NCBI RefSeq assembly: GCF_029094525.1
Contig: NZ_CP119107.1
Span: forward strand, 124,001 to 188,000
DNA: 64,000 nt
Direction: 5' to 3'
Origin: Pullulanibacillus sp. KACC 23026
GTDB taxonomy: Bacteria; Bacillota; Bacilli; Bacillales; Sporolactobacillaceae
Both the position numbers and the translations under genes were made by a program. The notes beneath the pieces were generated by a model. The model was not told the origin of the DNA, did no database searches, and saw nothing but the letters and a program-made list of their open reading frames with translations. Below, in pieces: positions 8,547 to 17,365 of the stretch. Positions within the stretch are counted from its first letter, which is position 1, and each line of letters opens with the position of its first letter.

Positions 8547-9683
8547 ATGAAAGCCGTTCATTTTGGTGCAGGTAACATAGGAAGAGGTTTTATCGGCAAG
8601 TTGCTCTATCAGTCCGGCTACCATACAACGTTTGTTGATGTTAACGGAGCAGTTGTCGACCTACTGAATGAGAAGAAGAGCTATCAAGTCATTCTCGCTG
8701 ATGAATCCCAGGAAACGGTCTTAGTTGAAGATGTCTCAGCCATTAACAGTCAAACTAATCCTGATGATGTTGTTCAAGCAATCGTTGAAGCTGACCTTGT
8801 CACAGCGGCAGTAGGTCCTCATATTTTACCGGCGATATCCGGCTTAGTTGCCAAGGGGCTTCAAGAGCGCTTGGCAAAAGGCGGCAAGCCGCTTAACATT
8901 ATTGCGTGTGAAAATATGATTGGCGGAAGTTCCCTCTTAAAAGAAAAAGTGTACGAGAAGATCGACGACAATCAGAAAGGACAGTTTGATAAGCATTATG
9001 GATTTCCAAATGCAGCGGTTGACCGAATTGTACCCAATCAAAAAAATGAGGATCCATTGACAGTAAAAGTAGAGCCTTTCTATGAGTGGGTTGTCGAAGA
9101 GACAAAGCTGGTTGGAGAACGTCCAAAGGTTGAAGGCATTCACTTTGTCAGTGACTTAGAGCCATATATTGAAAGAAAACTGTTTACCGTTAATACAGGC
9201 CATGCGTCAGCTGCTTATCTTGGCTACCAAGCTGGAATCAAGACCATTGATCAAGCCATGAGCAATGATGCGATCAAAGAAGCGGTGAAGAAAACGCTTC
9301 AAGAAACCGGGCGCGTTTTAATTAAGAGATATGGGTTTGACGAAGCCACACATCAAGCCTATATCGACAAAATCATGAGCCGTTTTGTCAATCCATATAT
9401 TACGGATGAAGTGACAAGAGTGGGGCGCTCTCCTATTCGGAAGTTAGGACCACAGGATCGGTTAGTGCGTCCGGCTACACAATATATTGAATTATTTGGT
9501 GAGCAACCTGAAAACTTAGCTAAGGTGATGGCTGCTGTTCTTCATTTCGATACACCAGATGACCCTGAAGCAGTAGAACTGCAAAATGTGCTAAAGGAAA
9601 AGGGTCCTGAAGAAGCGCTTGCCACCTATACAAAATTGCCAAAGGACTCCAGTCTTTTAAAATTAGTGGTTGAGCTTTTCTAA
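8547..9683 (+). CDS. mtlD: Mannitol-1-phosphate 5-dehydrogenase
   Basis: A 378-aa protein with an N-terminal Rossmann motif, GAGNIGRGFIG at residues ~7-17, and the family segments ACENMIGGS, PNAAVDRIVP and KLFTVNTGHA. It oxidises mannitol-1-phosphate to fructose-6-phosphate with NAD+, feeding glycolysis. The ATG directly follows the mtlF TAA with no gap. No deviation from the family is visible. Confidence 0.97.
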   Translation: MKAVHFGAGNIGRGFIGKLLYQSGYHTTFVDVNGAVVDLLNEKKSYQVILADESQETVLVEDVSAINSQTNPDDVVQAIVEADLVTAAVGPHILPAISGLVAKGLQERLAKGGKPLNIIACENMIGGSSLLKEKVYEKIDDNQKGQFDKHYGFPNAAVDRIVPNQKNEDPLTVKVEPFYEWVVEETKLVGERPKVEGIHFVSDLEPYIERKLFTVNTGHASAAYLGYQAGIKTIDQAMSNDAIKEAVKKTLQETGRVLIKRYGFDEATHQAYIDKIMSRFVNPYITDEVTRVGRSPIRKLGPQDRLVRPATQYIELFGEQPENLAKVMAAVLHFDTPDDPEAVELQNVLKEKGPEEALATYTKLPKDSSLLKLVVELF

Positions 9684-9713
9684 AAGAACAGATCAATCAA
9701 GAAGGAGTTAACT

Positions 9714-9980
9714 ATGATTGAAAAAACATTTGAGGTCACTAGTGCCGCTGGTTTACATGCCCGGCCAACAACTTTATTAGTTGCTGAAGCGGGAAAATAT
9801 AAATCGGACATGCAGCTTGAAAGTGGCGGAAAAAGTGTTAATTTGAAGTCAATAATGGGTGTTATGTCTTTGGGAATCACCCAAGGGACCGTTGTGTCAA
9901 TAAAAGCAGATGGGGAAGATGAGGAAGAAGCCGTAAAGAAGGTCTATGAGTTGGTTCAAAAAGAGGGGTTGGGTAAGTAA
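9714..9980 (+). CDS. ptsH: Phosphocarrier protein HPr
   Basis: An 88-aa HPr. The catalytic His15 lies in [10 protein letters not shown] and the regulatory Ser46 in [13 protein letters not shown], the HPr kinase target in Firmicutes. It is therefore a true HPr able to serve catabolite control, not a Crh (which lacks His15). The start has AGAAGGAG upstream. Located 30 bp after mtlD and overlapping ptsI by one base, it appears to be part of the mannitol transcription unit. In B. subtilis ptsH instead follows ptsG, so this linkage is unusual. Confidence 0.96.
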   Translation: MIEKTFEVTSAAGLHARPTTLLVAEAGKYKSDMQLESGGKSVNLKSIMGVMSLGITQGTVVSIKADGEDEEEAVKKVYELVQKEGLGK

Positions 9981-11701
9981 TGTCTACCAAAATTAAAGGG
10001 ATTGCCGCTTCATCGGGTATCGCGATTGCAAAGGCATTTCTTTTGCAAAATGCGAGCAAAGAAGTTGAGAAAAAGACCATAAGTGACCCTGAAAAAGAAT
10101 ATGACCGCTTTGAGCAAGCCGTCACAAAGGCAAAGGCTGAGCTTCAAGACATAAGAGACCGTGCAGAGCGGGAAATGGGTGCTGAAAATGCGGCTATTTT
10201 TTCAGCACATCTATTAGTGCTAGAAGACCCGGAGCTGTTATCGAATGTTAAGACTAAAATTGATTCTGAAAAAGTGAATGCTGAATTTGCATTAAAAGAA
10301 GTAGCCGCTATGTTCATCTCGATATTCGAACAAATGGATAACGACTATATGAAAGAAAGAGCAGCTGATATTCGCGATGTTTCAGAGCGTGTCATTGCCC
10401 ATTTGATGGGTGTGACCTTACATTCACCGGCATCGATCCAAGAGGAGGTCATCGTCCTAGCTGAAGATTTGACCCCTTCAGATACGGCTCAATTAAATCG
10501 ACAGTATGTCAAGGGCTTTGCCACTAATATTGGCGGCAGAACGTCTCACTCAGCTATTATGTCCCGTTCGATGGAGATACCAGCAGTGGTCGGCACAAAA
10601 AAGGTCACTGCAGAAATAGAAAACGGAACGCTTGTTATTATTGATGGCATTGAAGGTTTGGTCATTGGGAATCCGACCGATGAACAGATCCAAGCTTACA
10701 AACAGAAGAAGGAAGCTTTCGACGCTAACAAAAAAGAGTGGGCCAAGTTAAAAGACCAGAAAACGGTCACCAGTGATCAGCATCATGTCGAACTGGCCGC
10801 GAACATTGGGACACCAAAAGATTTGCAAGGTGTAAGAGAAAACGGTGCTGAAGCTATCGGACTTTATCGAACTGAATTCCTTTACATGGATCGAGATAAA
10901 CTTCCTACTGAGGATGAACAGTTTGCTGCCTACAAAGAGGTACTTGAGGGAATGGAAGGAAAGCCAGTCGTCATTCGTACCCTTGATATTGGCGGGGATA
11001 AAGAGCTGCCTTATCTAAACCTGCCGAAAGAGATGAATCCATTCTTAGGCTACCGGGCTATAAGACTTTGCCTTGATCAACAAGACATTTTCAGGACGCA
11101 GCTCAGAGCATTGCTTCGGGCAAGTGTATATGGGAATCTTAAAGTCATGTTCCCGATGATTGCAACACTTACTGAATTCCGAGAAGCTAAGGAAATTTTA
11201 TTAGAGGAAAAAAGGAAGCTTCAAGAAGCGGACACACCTGTCTCTGACACGATAGAGATCGGGATGATGGTGGAAATTCCATCAACAGCTGTGAGTGCTG
11301 ACCTTTTTGCTAAGGAAGTGGATTTCTTCAGTATCGGAACAAATGATTTAATCCAATACACGATGGCTGCTGATCGTATGAATGAACAGGTTTCCTATCT
11401 TTACCAGCCGTTTAATCCTTCGATCTTGCGTCTCATTAAGCTCGTAACGGATGCTGCCCATAAAGAAGGGAAATGGGTTGGAATGTGTGGAGAGATGGCA
11501 GGAGATCCTCTTGCCGTGCCAGTTCTACTAGCGATAGGTTTGGATGAGTTAAGCATGAGTGCCTCCTCCATTTTACCTGCAAGAACCCAGCTTCTTAGCC
11601 TTTCTAAGGAAGAGGCTGACAAGCATGTTGAGACCCTTCTTAACATGGATACAGCGGATGATGTTGTTAAGTACACAAAAGAGACATTTAAATTAGCTTA
11701 A
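9980..11701 (+). CDS. ptsI: PTS enzyme I (phosphoenolpyruvate-protein phosphotransferase)
   Basis: A 573-aa protein, full length for EI. The phospho-acceptor His190 lies in [13 protein letters not shown]. The C-terminal PEP-binding barrel shows [26 protein letters not shown] and the active-site Cys in GMCGEMAGD. It autophosphorylates from PEP and passes phosphate to HPr. The ATG overlaps the ptsH stop by one base (TAATG), indicating coupling. Last gene of the unit, followed by a good terminator. Confidence 0.97.
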   Translation: MSTKIKGIAASSGIAIAKAFLLQNASKEVEKKTISDPEKEYDRFEQAVTKAKAELQDIRDRAEREMGAENAAIFSAHLLVLEDPELLSNVKTKIDSEKVNAEFALKEVAAMFISIFEQMDNDYMKERAADIRDVSERVIAHLMGVTLHSPASIQEEVIVLAEDLTPSDTAQLNRQYVKGFATNIGGRTSHSAIMSRSMEIPAVVGTKKVTAEIENGTLVIIDGIEGLVIGNPTDEQIQAYKQKKEAFDANKKEWAKLKDQKTVTSDQHHVELAANIGTPKDLQGVRENGAEAIGLYRTEFLYMDRDKLPTEDEQFAAYKEVLEGMEGKPVVIRTLDIGGDKELPYLNLPKEMNPFLGYRAIRLCLDQQDIFRTQLRALLRASVYGNLKVMFPMIATLTEFREAKEILLEEKRKLQEADTPVSDTIEIGMMVEIPSTAVSADLFAKEVDFFSIGTNDLIQYTMAADRMNEQVSYLYQPFNPSILRLIKLVTDAAHKEGKWVGMCGEMAGDPLAVPVLLAIGLDELSMSASSILPARTQLLSLSKEEADKHVETLLNMDTADDVVKYTKETFKLA

Positions 11702-11715
11702 GTGAATTTTTTTTG

Positions 11716-11749
11716 CACGTCCTCTAAGCGTTTAGGGGGCGTGTTTTTG
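11716..11749 (+). terminator. Terminator of the mtl-pts operon
   Basis: CACGTCCTCTAA pairs with TTAGGGGGCGTG over a 4-nt loop and is followed by TTTTTG, 15 bp after the ptsI stop. Confidence 0.85.
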
Positions 11750-11951
11750 TTCGCTTGGTCGACAAAAGGGAGCAGGAAAAGAAGACGGTACCCGAAATCG
11801 ATCGAATAAGGGTGTGTCGTTTTAAACAAACTAACTATTAAGGAAATGAGAAACAACAAGTCGGATCAAATGGGGCATAAGAGAGAGTTTTTTATTTTTA
11901 TATACGCTAAATAACGGGCTTGGATGCCGTTCTAGTAAGGAGGGGGAACAT

Positions 11952-12662
11952 GTGACTAAAAAAGAAGATAACACGTGGATTGCCGCACAAACTTGGAAGA
12001 ATCTATTGTTTGCGCATTACCCCGTTACTTATGAGGAAATTCGGCCGTTAGTGCCAGACTGTTTTTCTCTGGATCTTTACAAGAATCAGGCTTGGGTCAG
12101 CATTGTTCCCTTTTTAATGACAGGAATCCGGCTGAAGTATTTGCCAACACTACCGTTTACTCCTTCATTTCCGGAATTGAATTTACGCACTTATATAACT
12201 TATGAAGGGGAACCTGGTGTCTATTTTTTTACCATGGATGCTGAAAGCAAGGCGGCAGTGGCCATGGCCAAAATCTATAATATGCCTTATCTCTATGCAA
12301 AGATGTCCTATGGGATAAAAAATTCGGTTGTCGAGTTTAAAAGTGAACGGATCGACTCTCGTGCCAAAAAAGGAGTCTTCAAAGCGACTTACCAAGGGAT
12401 GGGTGACACTTATCTTGCGGAACCCGGATCCTTGGAATACTGGCTGACTCAACGCTTTCTTTTTTTTCTCGAAAATAAAGGACAAGTCATTGGAGGACGG
12501 ATCCGCCATCGGCAATGGCCGCTTCAAAAAGCCAACGTTACGATCCATGAGAACAGTTTAGGGGAGAGCGTTGGAATCACATTAAGTAAGGAGCCGGAAA
12601 TTGTTGGCTATTGTAAGGAAATTCATGCGGTTAATTGGCTGCCCAAAAGGATAGGGCCTTGA
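11952..12662 (+). CDS. YqjF-like protein (DUF2071)
   Basis: A 236-aa protein starting at GTG (the overlapping ATG at 11950 is followed at once by TGA), with GGAGGGGG 5 nt upstream. N-terminal text WKNLLFAHYPVTYEEIRPLVP, WVSIVPFLMTGIR and PSFPELNLRTYI is typical of the DUF2071/YqjF family, which adopts an acetoacetate-decarboxylase-like fold. No enzymatic activity is established for YqjF that I know of. It stands alone, with 250 bp upstream of it and no partner gene. Confidence 0.85.
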   Translation: MTKKEDNTWIAAQTWKNLLFAHYPVTYEEIRPLVPDCFSLDLYKNQAWVSIVPFLMTGIRLKYLPTLPFTPSFPELNLRTYITYEGEPGVYFFTMDAESKAAVAMAKIYNMPYLYAKMSYGIKNSVVEFKSERIDSRAKKGVFKATYQGMGDTYLAEPGSLEYWLTQRFLFFLENKGQVIGGRIRHRQWPLQKANVTIHENSLGESVGITLSKEPEIVGYCKEIHAVNWLPKRIGP

Positions 12663-13065
12663 AAGCTGAAGTCCCTTGAAGGACACTTGGCGTAACCTCA
12701 ATGCTCGTCTGAAAACCGTTCTGACTAGATTTATTAACAAAATGGAATAATCTGTTCGTGAATCGAAATACTAATTTCTGATGAGGCTTTATCTTCCGGG
12801 TCCATTTATTTGGTGTGGTGACCAGGAAAGCCCAAATTGGAACTGTATTCAACCCAGTATTAAGAAAAAATGGATGAAGGAGGAATTGAGACAGTACCTT
12901 TAAAAAATTTTAAATTAAATACTGAAATCGATTTAATAAAAATTAATAATTTATTTACAAAATACTTAAAACAAATCGGGATAACTTATAGTATAATAGT
13001 CATGATTCGACAATGTGTACAATATTACACAATAAAACCATCAAAAACATTGGGGGGGAAATGGT
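12663..13065. other. Intergenic region upstream of phnD
   Basis: About 400 bp. No supported gene: a 90-codon frame from 12870 has no ribosome site and overlaps the phnD start. The last 150 bp are very AT-rich and contain TATAAT at 12992-12997, likely the phnD -10 box; the -35 box is weak. Confidence 0.45.
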
Positions 13066-14124
13066 ATGAAAAACAAACTGATGTTGCTTTTATCACTTGT
13101 TTTGATTATCGGAATAATTTCTGGCTGCGGCTCAAGTTCTAAGTCCGGCCCAGACAAAAAGTCAAATGGTTCTTCAAGCAGCAAGACGATTGATGATCTT
13201 AAAGTAAGCTTCGTGCCATCTAAAGATCCAGATCAAATCATTACAGCAACAGATCCACTTAAGAAGCTTCTTAAAGATCAATTGAAAAAAGAAGGCTACA
13301 CAGTTAACAAGGTAGATATTGATGTCGGTACTACATACGAAGCTGTTGGTGAAGCATTAGACGCTGGCACAACAGATATTGGTTTTATTCCTGGCGGTAC
13401 TTATGTCCTTTATGACAAAGGTGCCGATGTTATCTTAACGGCTACTCGCGCTGGTTTGAATAATGATTCTGACAATCCAAAAGATTGGAATGATAACAAA
13501 CCAACTACTGGGACTGACAAACAAGCTAGTTACTACCGCGCTCTTTTCATCGCTGGTCCATCTAAAAAGGGTCAAGAATTAGCTAAAAAAGTAAACAGCG
13601 GTCAACAATTAACTTGGAATGACCTTAACAGTGCAAACTGGGCTGTTATGTCTTCATCTTCATCTGCTGGTTACATCTATCCAACCCTTTGGTTACAAGA
13701 TAAGTATAAAAAAGGTATTACAGATCTCGCCCACGTGACTCAATCTGATTCTTACGGCAGTTCATTTGCTCGCCTTGCTTCTGGTCAAGCCGACGTTATC
13801 GTGGTCTATGCAGATGCAAGAAGGGATTTTGAAAAATCCTGGACAACCGACTACAAGCGCTCTAAATCAATCTGGGATGAAACGAATGTCATTGGTGTCA
13901 CCCAACCGATCTACAATGATACAATCAGCGTCAGCAAAAATGATCCTAAAATGACACCTGCATTCAAAAAGGCACTTCAAGATGCGTTCATCTCGATTGC
14001 CAAAACAGATGCTGGTAAAAAAGTTATAGCTGTCTATAGCCACGAAGGTTACAAAGTAGCTAAATCCTCTGACTATGATGGTGAAAGAAAAGCTCAAGAA
14101 CTTCTTCAAAGCTTAAACAAATAA
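13066..14124 (+). CDS. phnD: Phosphonate/phosphate ABC transporter substrate-binding lipoprotein
   Basis: A 352-aa protein. A signal peptide with lipobox IISGC puts the lipidated cysteine at residue 21, followed by a Ser/Lys-rich linker. The mature part is PhnD-like: LKVSFVPSKDPDQI, VDIDVGTTYEAVGEALDAGTTDIGFIPGGTYVL and SADVIVVYADARR-type text. It should bind phosphonate, phosphite or phosphate outside the membrane and deliver it to the PhnE permeases. It is first in the cluster and separated from phnC by a terminator-like hairpin, which usually keeps the binding protein in excess. The actual ligand is not readable from sequence. Confidence 0.88.
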   Translation: MKNKLMLLLSLVLIIGIISGCGSSSKSGPDKKSNGSSSSKTIDDLKVSFVPSKDPDQIITATDPLKKLLKDQLKKEGYTVNKVDIDVGTTYEAVGEALDAGTTDIGFIPGGTYVLYDKGADVILTATRAGLNNDSDNPKDWNDNKPTTGTDKQASYYRALFIAGPSKKGQELAKKVNSGQQLTWNDLNSANWAVMSSSSSAGYIYPTLWLQDKYKKGITDLAHVTQSDSYGSSFARLASGQADVIVVYADARRDFEKSWTTDYKRSKSIWDETNVIGVTQPIYNDTISVSKNDPKMTPAFKKALQDAFISIAKTDAGKKVIAVYSHEGYKVAKSSDYDGERKAQELLQSLNK

Positions 14125-14160
14125 GTCCGATAATTAACAAGTTCACCTTATTTAAAAACC

Positions 14161-14197
14161 AAAAAGAGAGCATCTAAAATGGGATGTTCTCTTTTTT
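14161..14197 (+). terminator. Hairpin between phnD and phnC
   Basis: GAGAGCATC pairs with GATGTTCTC and is followed by TTTTTT. Probably partial termination, giving more phnD than phnCEE. Confidence 0.7.
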
Positions 14198-14278
14198 CAA
14201 TCTATGCTATGATAAAATAGTACGTGCTTTCTCAGTTTTTAGAAATTTGCAAGTAAATTTATAGAATGGGGTATTACC

Positions 14279-15055
14279 ATGATTGAGTTTATTGATGTTG
14301 AGAAAACCTACCCGAATGGCACAAAAGCCCTTAGCAATATTAATTTGAAGATTGATCAGGGTGAATTTGTAGCTGTTATTGGCTTGTCTGGTGCTGGTAA
14401 ATCAACTCTGATTCGTTGTATTAACCGGATGCATGATATCACTAGCGGGACATTGAATGTAGATAAGGTTAATGTGACTAAGCTTAAAGGGAAGCAAGTT
14501 CGTCGCTTCCGAAGACGTATCGGAATGATTTTCCAATCTTTTAATCTTGTTACTCGTTCAACCGTTATCAAAAATGTTCTCGTATCTTTTGTACCCGATA
14601 ATTCCTTCTGGCGTAAATTAACTGGATTTTACACAAAGGAGCAGAAAATTAAAGCATTGGAAGCTTTAGATAAAGTAGGCATTCTCGATAAAGCCTATGT
14701 TCGCGTTGACCAATTGTCTGGAGGTCAGCAGCAGCGTGTTGCGCTTGCTCGAACACTTGCTCAAAATCCTGATATTATCTTGGCCGATGAACCCATTGCC
14801 TCGCTGGACCCAGTGACAGCCAAAATTGTCATGGACGATTTTAAACGGATTAATAAAGAGATGAATATTTCCGTAATCATGAATATCCACCATGTTGAAA
14901 TCGCTTTAGAGTATTGTGATCGCATCATAGGTATTCGAAAAGGTGAAGTGGTTTTTGATGGGGAAGCATCGAAAGTGACGAAGGAAATTCTCAGTGACAT
15001 CTACGGGGGCAATCTAGAAGAAGCTTCTTTAGAGGAGAATTCTGCTTATGTATGA
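14279..15055 (+). CDS. phnC: Phosphonate ABC transporter ATP-binding protein
   Basis: A 258-aa ATPase. Walker A GLSGAGKST is at residues 35-43, the signature is LSGGQQQRVALAR, Walker B is DIILADEP and the switch His lies in NIHHVEIAL. MHDITSGTLNVD and FQSFNLVTRSTVIKNVL are PhnC-typical. It energises uptake through the two PhnE proteins. Its end overlaps the first phnE start by 8 bases. Specificity is inferred from family and context. Confidence 0.9.
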   Translation: MIEFIDVEKTYPNGTKALSNINLKIDQGEFVAVIGLSGAGKSTLIRCINRMHDITSGTLNVDKVNVTKLKGKQVRRFRRRIGMIFQSFNLVTRSTVIKNVLVSFVPDNSFWRKLTGFYTKEQKIKALEALDKVGILDKAYVRVDQLSGGQQQRVALARTLAQNPDIILADEPIASLDPVTAKIVMDDFKRINKEMNISVIMNIHHVEIALEYCDRIIGIRKGEVVFDGEASKVTKEILSDIYGGNLEEASLEENSAYV

Positions 15056-15863
15056 TAAATTATTTCATCCTAAGAAAGTTGTTCTTCCAAACGGTAAGGT
15101 TGTTTTAGAAAAGCGTTCACGTGTCCCTTTTATTTTATTAATTATCATCATTGTAACCTATTTTTCAATTCGCTTTACAGATTTTAATTTTAAAGTTTTA
15201 GTGACCCATATTGGAGGATTTTTTACGATTATTGGGCAAATGATCCCTCCGCATTGGTCGTACATTGATAAAATTTGGAACCCTCTTTTTGACACTTTAA
15301 AAATGTCCCTTCTTGGTTCCTTGATTGGTGCAGTGCTTGCACTTCCCTTTGCTATTCTCTCTTCTTCAAATATTATTAAGAGTAAAATTGTGGTCGCTGT
15401 ATTTAAAATCATTCTCAGCTTGCTTCGAACATTGCCAACACTGGTCTCCGCCTTGATTGCGACGTTTATCTTTGGGCTTGGGCCAATGGCTGGGACCGTA
15501 GCGATCTTGCTCTTCACTTTATCCTATGTAGGAAAATTGTTGTATGAAGCGATTGAAAATGTCGATATGGGCTCGTTTGAAGCAATGGAGTCCATTGGAA
15601 TGACTCGAATTCAGGCCTTTCGCTATGCCGTCATTCCACAAGTCCTTCCAAGCTATCTTTCTCAGTCCTTATTCTGCTTTGAAGGAAATGTCCGTTATGC
15701 CGCTATTCTCGGGTATGTAGGTGCGGGTGGTCTCGGATTAATTATCAACGAACGCATTGGCTGGCGCGACTATTCAAGCGTTGGAATGGTCATTTTGGTC
15801 TTGGTTGTAACGGTATATATTATTGAAACCATCAGTGAGCATTTCCGGAAAAAGTTAATTTAA
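15048..15863 (+). CDS. phnE: Phosphonate ABC transporter permease, first PhnE
   Basis: A 271-aa inner-membrane protein with about six hydrophobic segments. The EAA-type coupling loop is FEAMESIGMTRIQAFRYAVIPQVLP, and the C-terminal motif is AAILGYVGAGGLGLIINERIGWRDY, both characteristic of PhnE. It overlaps phnC by 8 bases. It probably forms a heterodimer with the second PhnE gene just downstream. Confidence 0.9.
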   Translation: MYDKLFHPKKVVLPNGKVVLEKRSRVPFILLIIIIVTYFSIRFTDFNFKVLVTHIGGFFTIIGQMIPPHWSYIDKIWNPLFDTLKMSLLGSLIGAVLALPFAILSSSNIIKSKIVVAVFKIILSLLRTLPTLVSALIATFIFGLGPMAGTVAILLFTLSYVGKLLYEAIENVDMGSFEAMESIGMTRIQAFRYAVIPQVLPSYLSQSLFCFEGNVRYAAILGYVGAGGLGLIINERIGWRDYSSVGMVILVLVVTVYIIETISEHFRKKLI

Positions 15864-15879
15864 AGGAGTCGTACGTCCT

Positions 15880-16680
15880 ATGACGACATTAGAAAAACAG
15901 CTTAAGTCTGCACCGAACAATCGACTGTATATCTTAACAGTGACAGTGATCGTCCTCGTCCTGTTTGGATGGTCTTTAACCTCTGTTAATAGTATCGATC
16001 AAAAGGGGATGAAGGTCGCTGGCAGTATTATCACTGGTATTTTGCATCCTGATTTATCTCTTTTATTAAACGTTTCTACTCAAAGTGTGCTTTATCTGCT
16101 TGTTCAAACGGTTGCCATTGCCTTTCTAGGGACATTAGTTGGTGCGATTTTATCCATCCCTTTCGCTTTCTTAGCCGCCTCTAATATCGTGCCTAAGCCA
16201 GTTTCATGGATTGTTCGATTATTTTTAATTCTTGTTCGGACAATTCCTGCCATTGTATATGGACTGATGTTTATTCGTGTAACAGGCCCAGGACCTTTTG
16301 CAGGGGTTTTGACTGTCGGGATCACGTCCATTGGTATGCTCGCCAAATTATATGTGGATGCCATTGAAGAGTTAGATACACGTGTACTGGAATCTATGAC
16401 ATCAATCGGATGTACAACGTTTGAGAAAATTCGCTATGGGATTCTTCCTCAACTGTTTTCGATCTTTCTTTCCGTCACTATTTATCGTTTTGACATGAAT
16501 ATGCGTGAAGCGTCGATCCTTGGTCTGGTAGGAGCAGGTGGTATCGGGGCACCCCTTATGTTTGCGATGAGTGGTTACAAATGGAATCAAGTGGGCTCCA
16601 TTTTATATGGACTAGTCATTTTGATCTTAATCATTGAATTTATTTCCAATAAATTAAGAGCCAAGTTAGTAAACGGTTAA
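15880..16680 (+). CDS. phnE: Phosphonate ABC transporter permease, second PhnE
   Basis: A 266-aa paralogue of the preceding permease with the same coupling loop (LESMTSIGCTTFEKIRYGILPQ) and the ILGLVGAGGIGAPLMFAM motif. About six membrane segments. It starts 16 bp after the first phnE, with AAAGGAG upstream. Two PhnE genes in tandem are common in Firmicutes phnDCEE importers. Followed by a strong terminator. Confidence 0.9.
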   Translation: MTTLEKQLKSAPNNRLYILTVTVIVLVLFGWSLTSVNSIDQKGMKVAGSIITGILHPDLSLLLNVSTQSVLYLLVQTVAIAFLGTLVGAILSIPFAFLAASNIVPKPVSWIVRLFLILVRTIPAIVYGLMFIRVTGPGPFAGVLTVGITSIGMLAKLYVDAIEELDTRVLESMTSIGCTTFEKIRYGILPQLFSIFLSVTIYRFDMNMREASILGLVGAGGIGAPLMFAMSGYKWNQVGSILYGLVILILIIEFISNKLRAKLVNG

Positions 16681-16682
16681 TA

Positions 16683-16727
16683 CAAAAAGAAGAACAGCGC
16701 CTAATGGCTAGCTGTTCTTCTTTTTTT
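16683..16727 (+). terminator. Terminator of phnCEE
   Basis: AAGAAGAACAGC pairs with GCTGTTCTTCTT and is followed by a run of T. Confidence 0.85.
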
Positions 16728-16744
16728 TGTTGAAGTAAAATAAG

Positions 16745-16782
16745 AACGCCTTACCATAAGACTAGGTCATGGATAAGGCGTT
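16745..16782 (-). terminator. Terminator of the LLM/FMN reductase pair
   Basis: AACGCCTTA at 16745 pairs with TAAGGCGTT ending at 16782; on the minus strand it is followed by CTTATTTTA. It lies just beyond the FMN reductase stop. Confidence 0.65.
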
Positions 16783-16786
16783 AGGA

Positions 16787-17347
16787 TTAAAAATCGTATT
16801 CGGCTTCCTTAGCTTCACGTATTTTAGCTGTAGCTTCTGTCAAAAGGATAGTGTCGTCTATTAATCGTTCGAGTCGATATCTGACATCATCATTAATGAT
16901 CTCTTTATTGTAAAAATCCTTTTCCTCAATAAAGACATAGGTCTGAACAATGTGGGCTTTCATATAGGCTAAGATTGGTTTTAGCTGGTATTCCGGGATT
17001 AAGTAATGCTTGGCAGAACCGGCTGTTACCACAAGGCTTGTTACTTTATCACGAAAGGCATTTTGCGGAAGGAGATCAAACACGTTTTTCAAAGTGGCAG
17101 GGATTGATGCTTGGAAAATGGGTGTTCCAATGATAAGGGCATCCGCCTGCATAATGCTTTGGGTGACAAAGGCTGTGTCACCTTCATAGTCAAGATAATT
17201 CCTTCCATCGCTGAATTGAAGATCATAATCGGCAAGATCGATTAAGGTGACTTCGGCTTCAGAATACTTGGAATTGAGAATTTCAATGGCTAAATTCATA
17301 GCCGTTCTTGTTTTGGAACCAACGTTTGAACCGGATAATACAACCAT
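16787..17347 (-). CDS. NADPH-dependent FMN reductase
   Basis: A flavodoxin-fold reductase of 186 aa from ATG 17347 (an in-frame GTG at 17362 sits directly against its ribosome site, and the ATG gives the family-typical MVVLSGSNVGSKTRTAMNLA). Motifs: phosphate-binding GSNVGSKTRT, then LIIGTPIFQASIPATLKNVFDLLP and LVVTAGSAKHYL. It reduces FMN with NAD(P)H and probably supplies FMNH2 to the luciferase-like monooxygenase encoded 4-19 bp upstream in the same unit (SsuE/SsuD-like logic). Substrate of the pair unknown. Confidence 0.85.
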   Translation of the reverse strand: MVVLSGSNVGSKTRTAMNLAIEILNSKYSEAEVTLIDLADYDLQFSDGRNYLDYEGDTAFVTQSIMQADALIIGTPIFQASIPATLKNVFDLLPQNAFRDKVTSLVVTAGSAKHYLIPEYQLKPILAYMKAHIVQTYVFIEEKDFYNKEIINDDVRYRLERLIDDTILLTEATAKIREAKEAEYDF

Positions 17348-17365
17348 TTTCAAACTAGCCACCCC

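Noticed and set aside
12870-13142. 90-codon open frame upstream of phnD
   Set aside because: AT-rich composition with no ribosome site; it overlaps the phnD signal peptide region in another frame and runs through the likely promoter.
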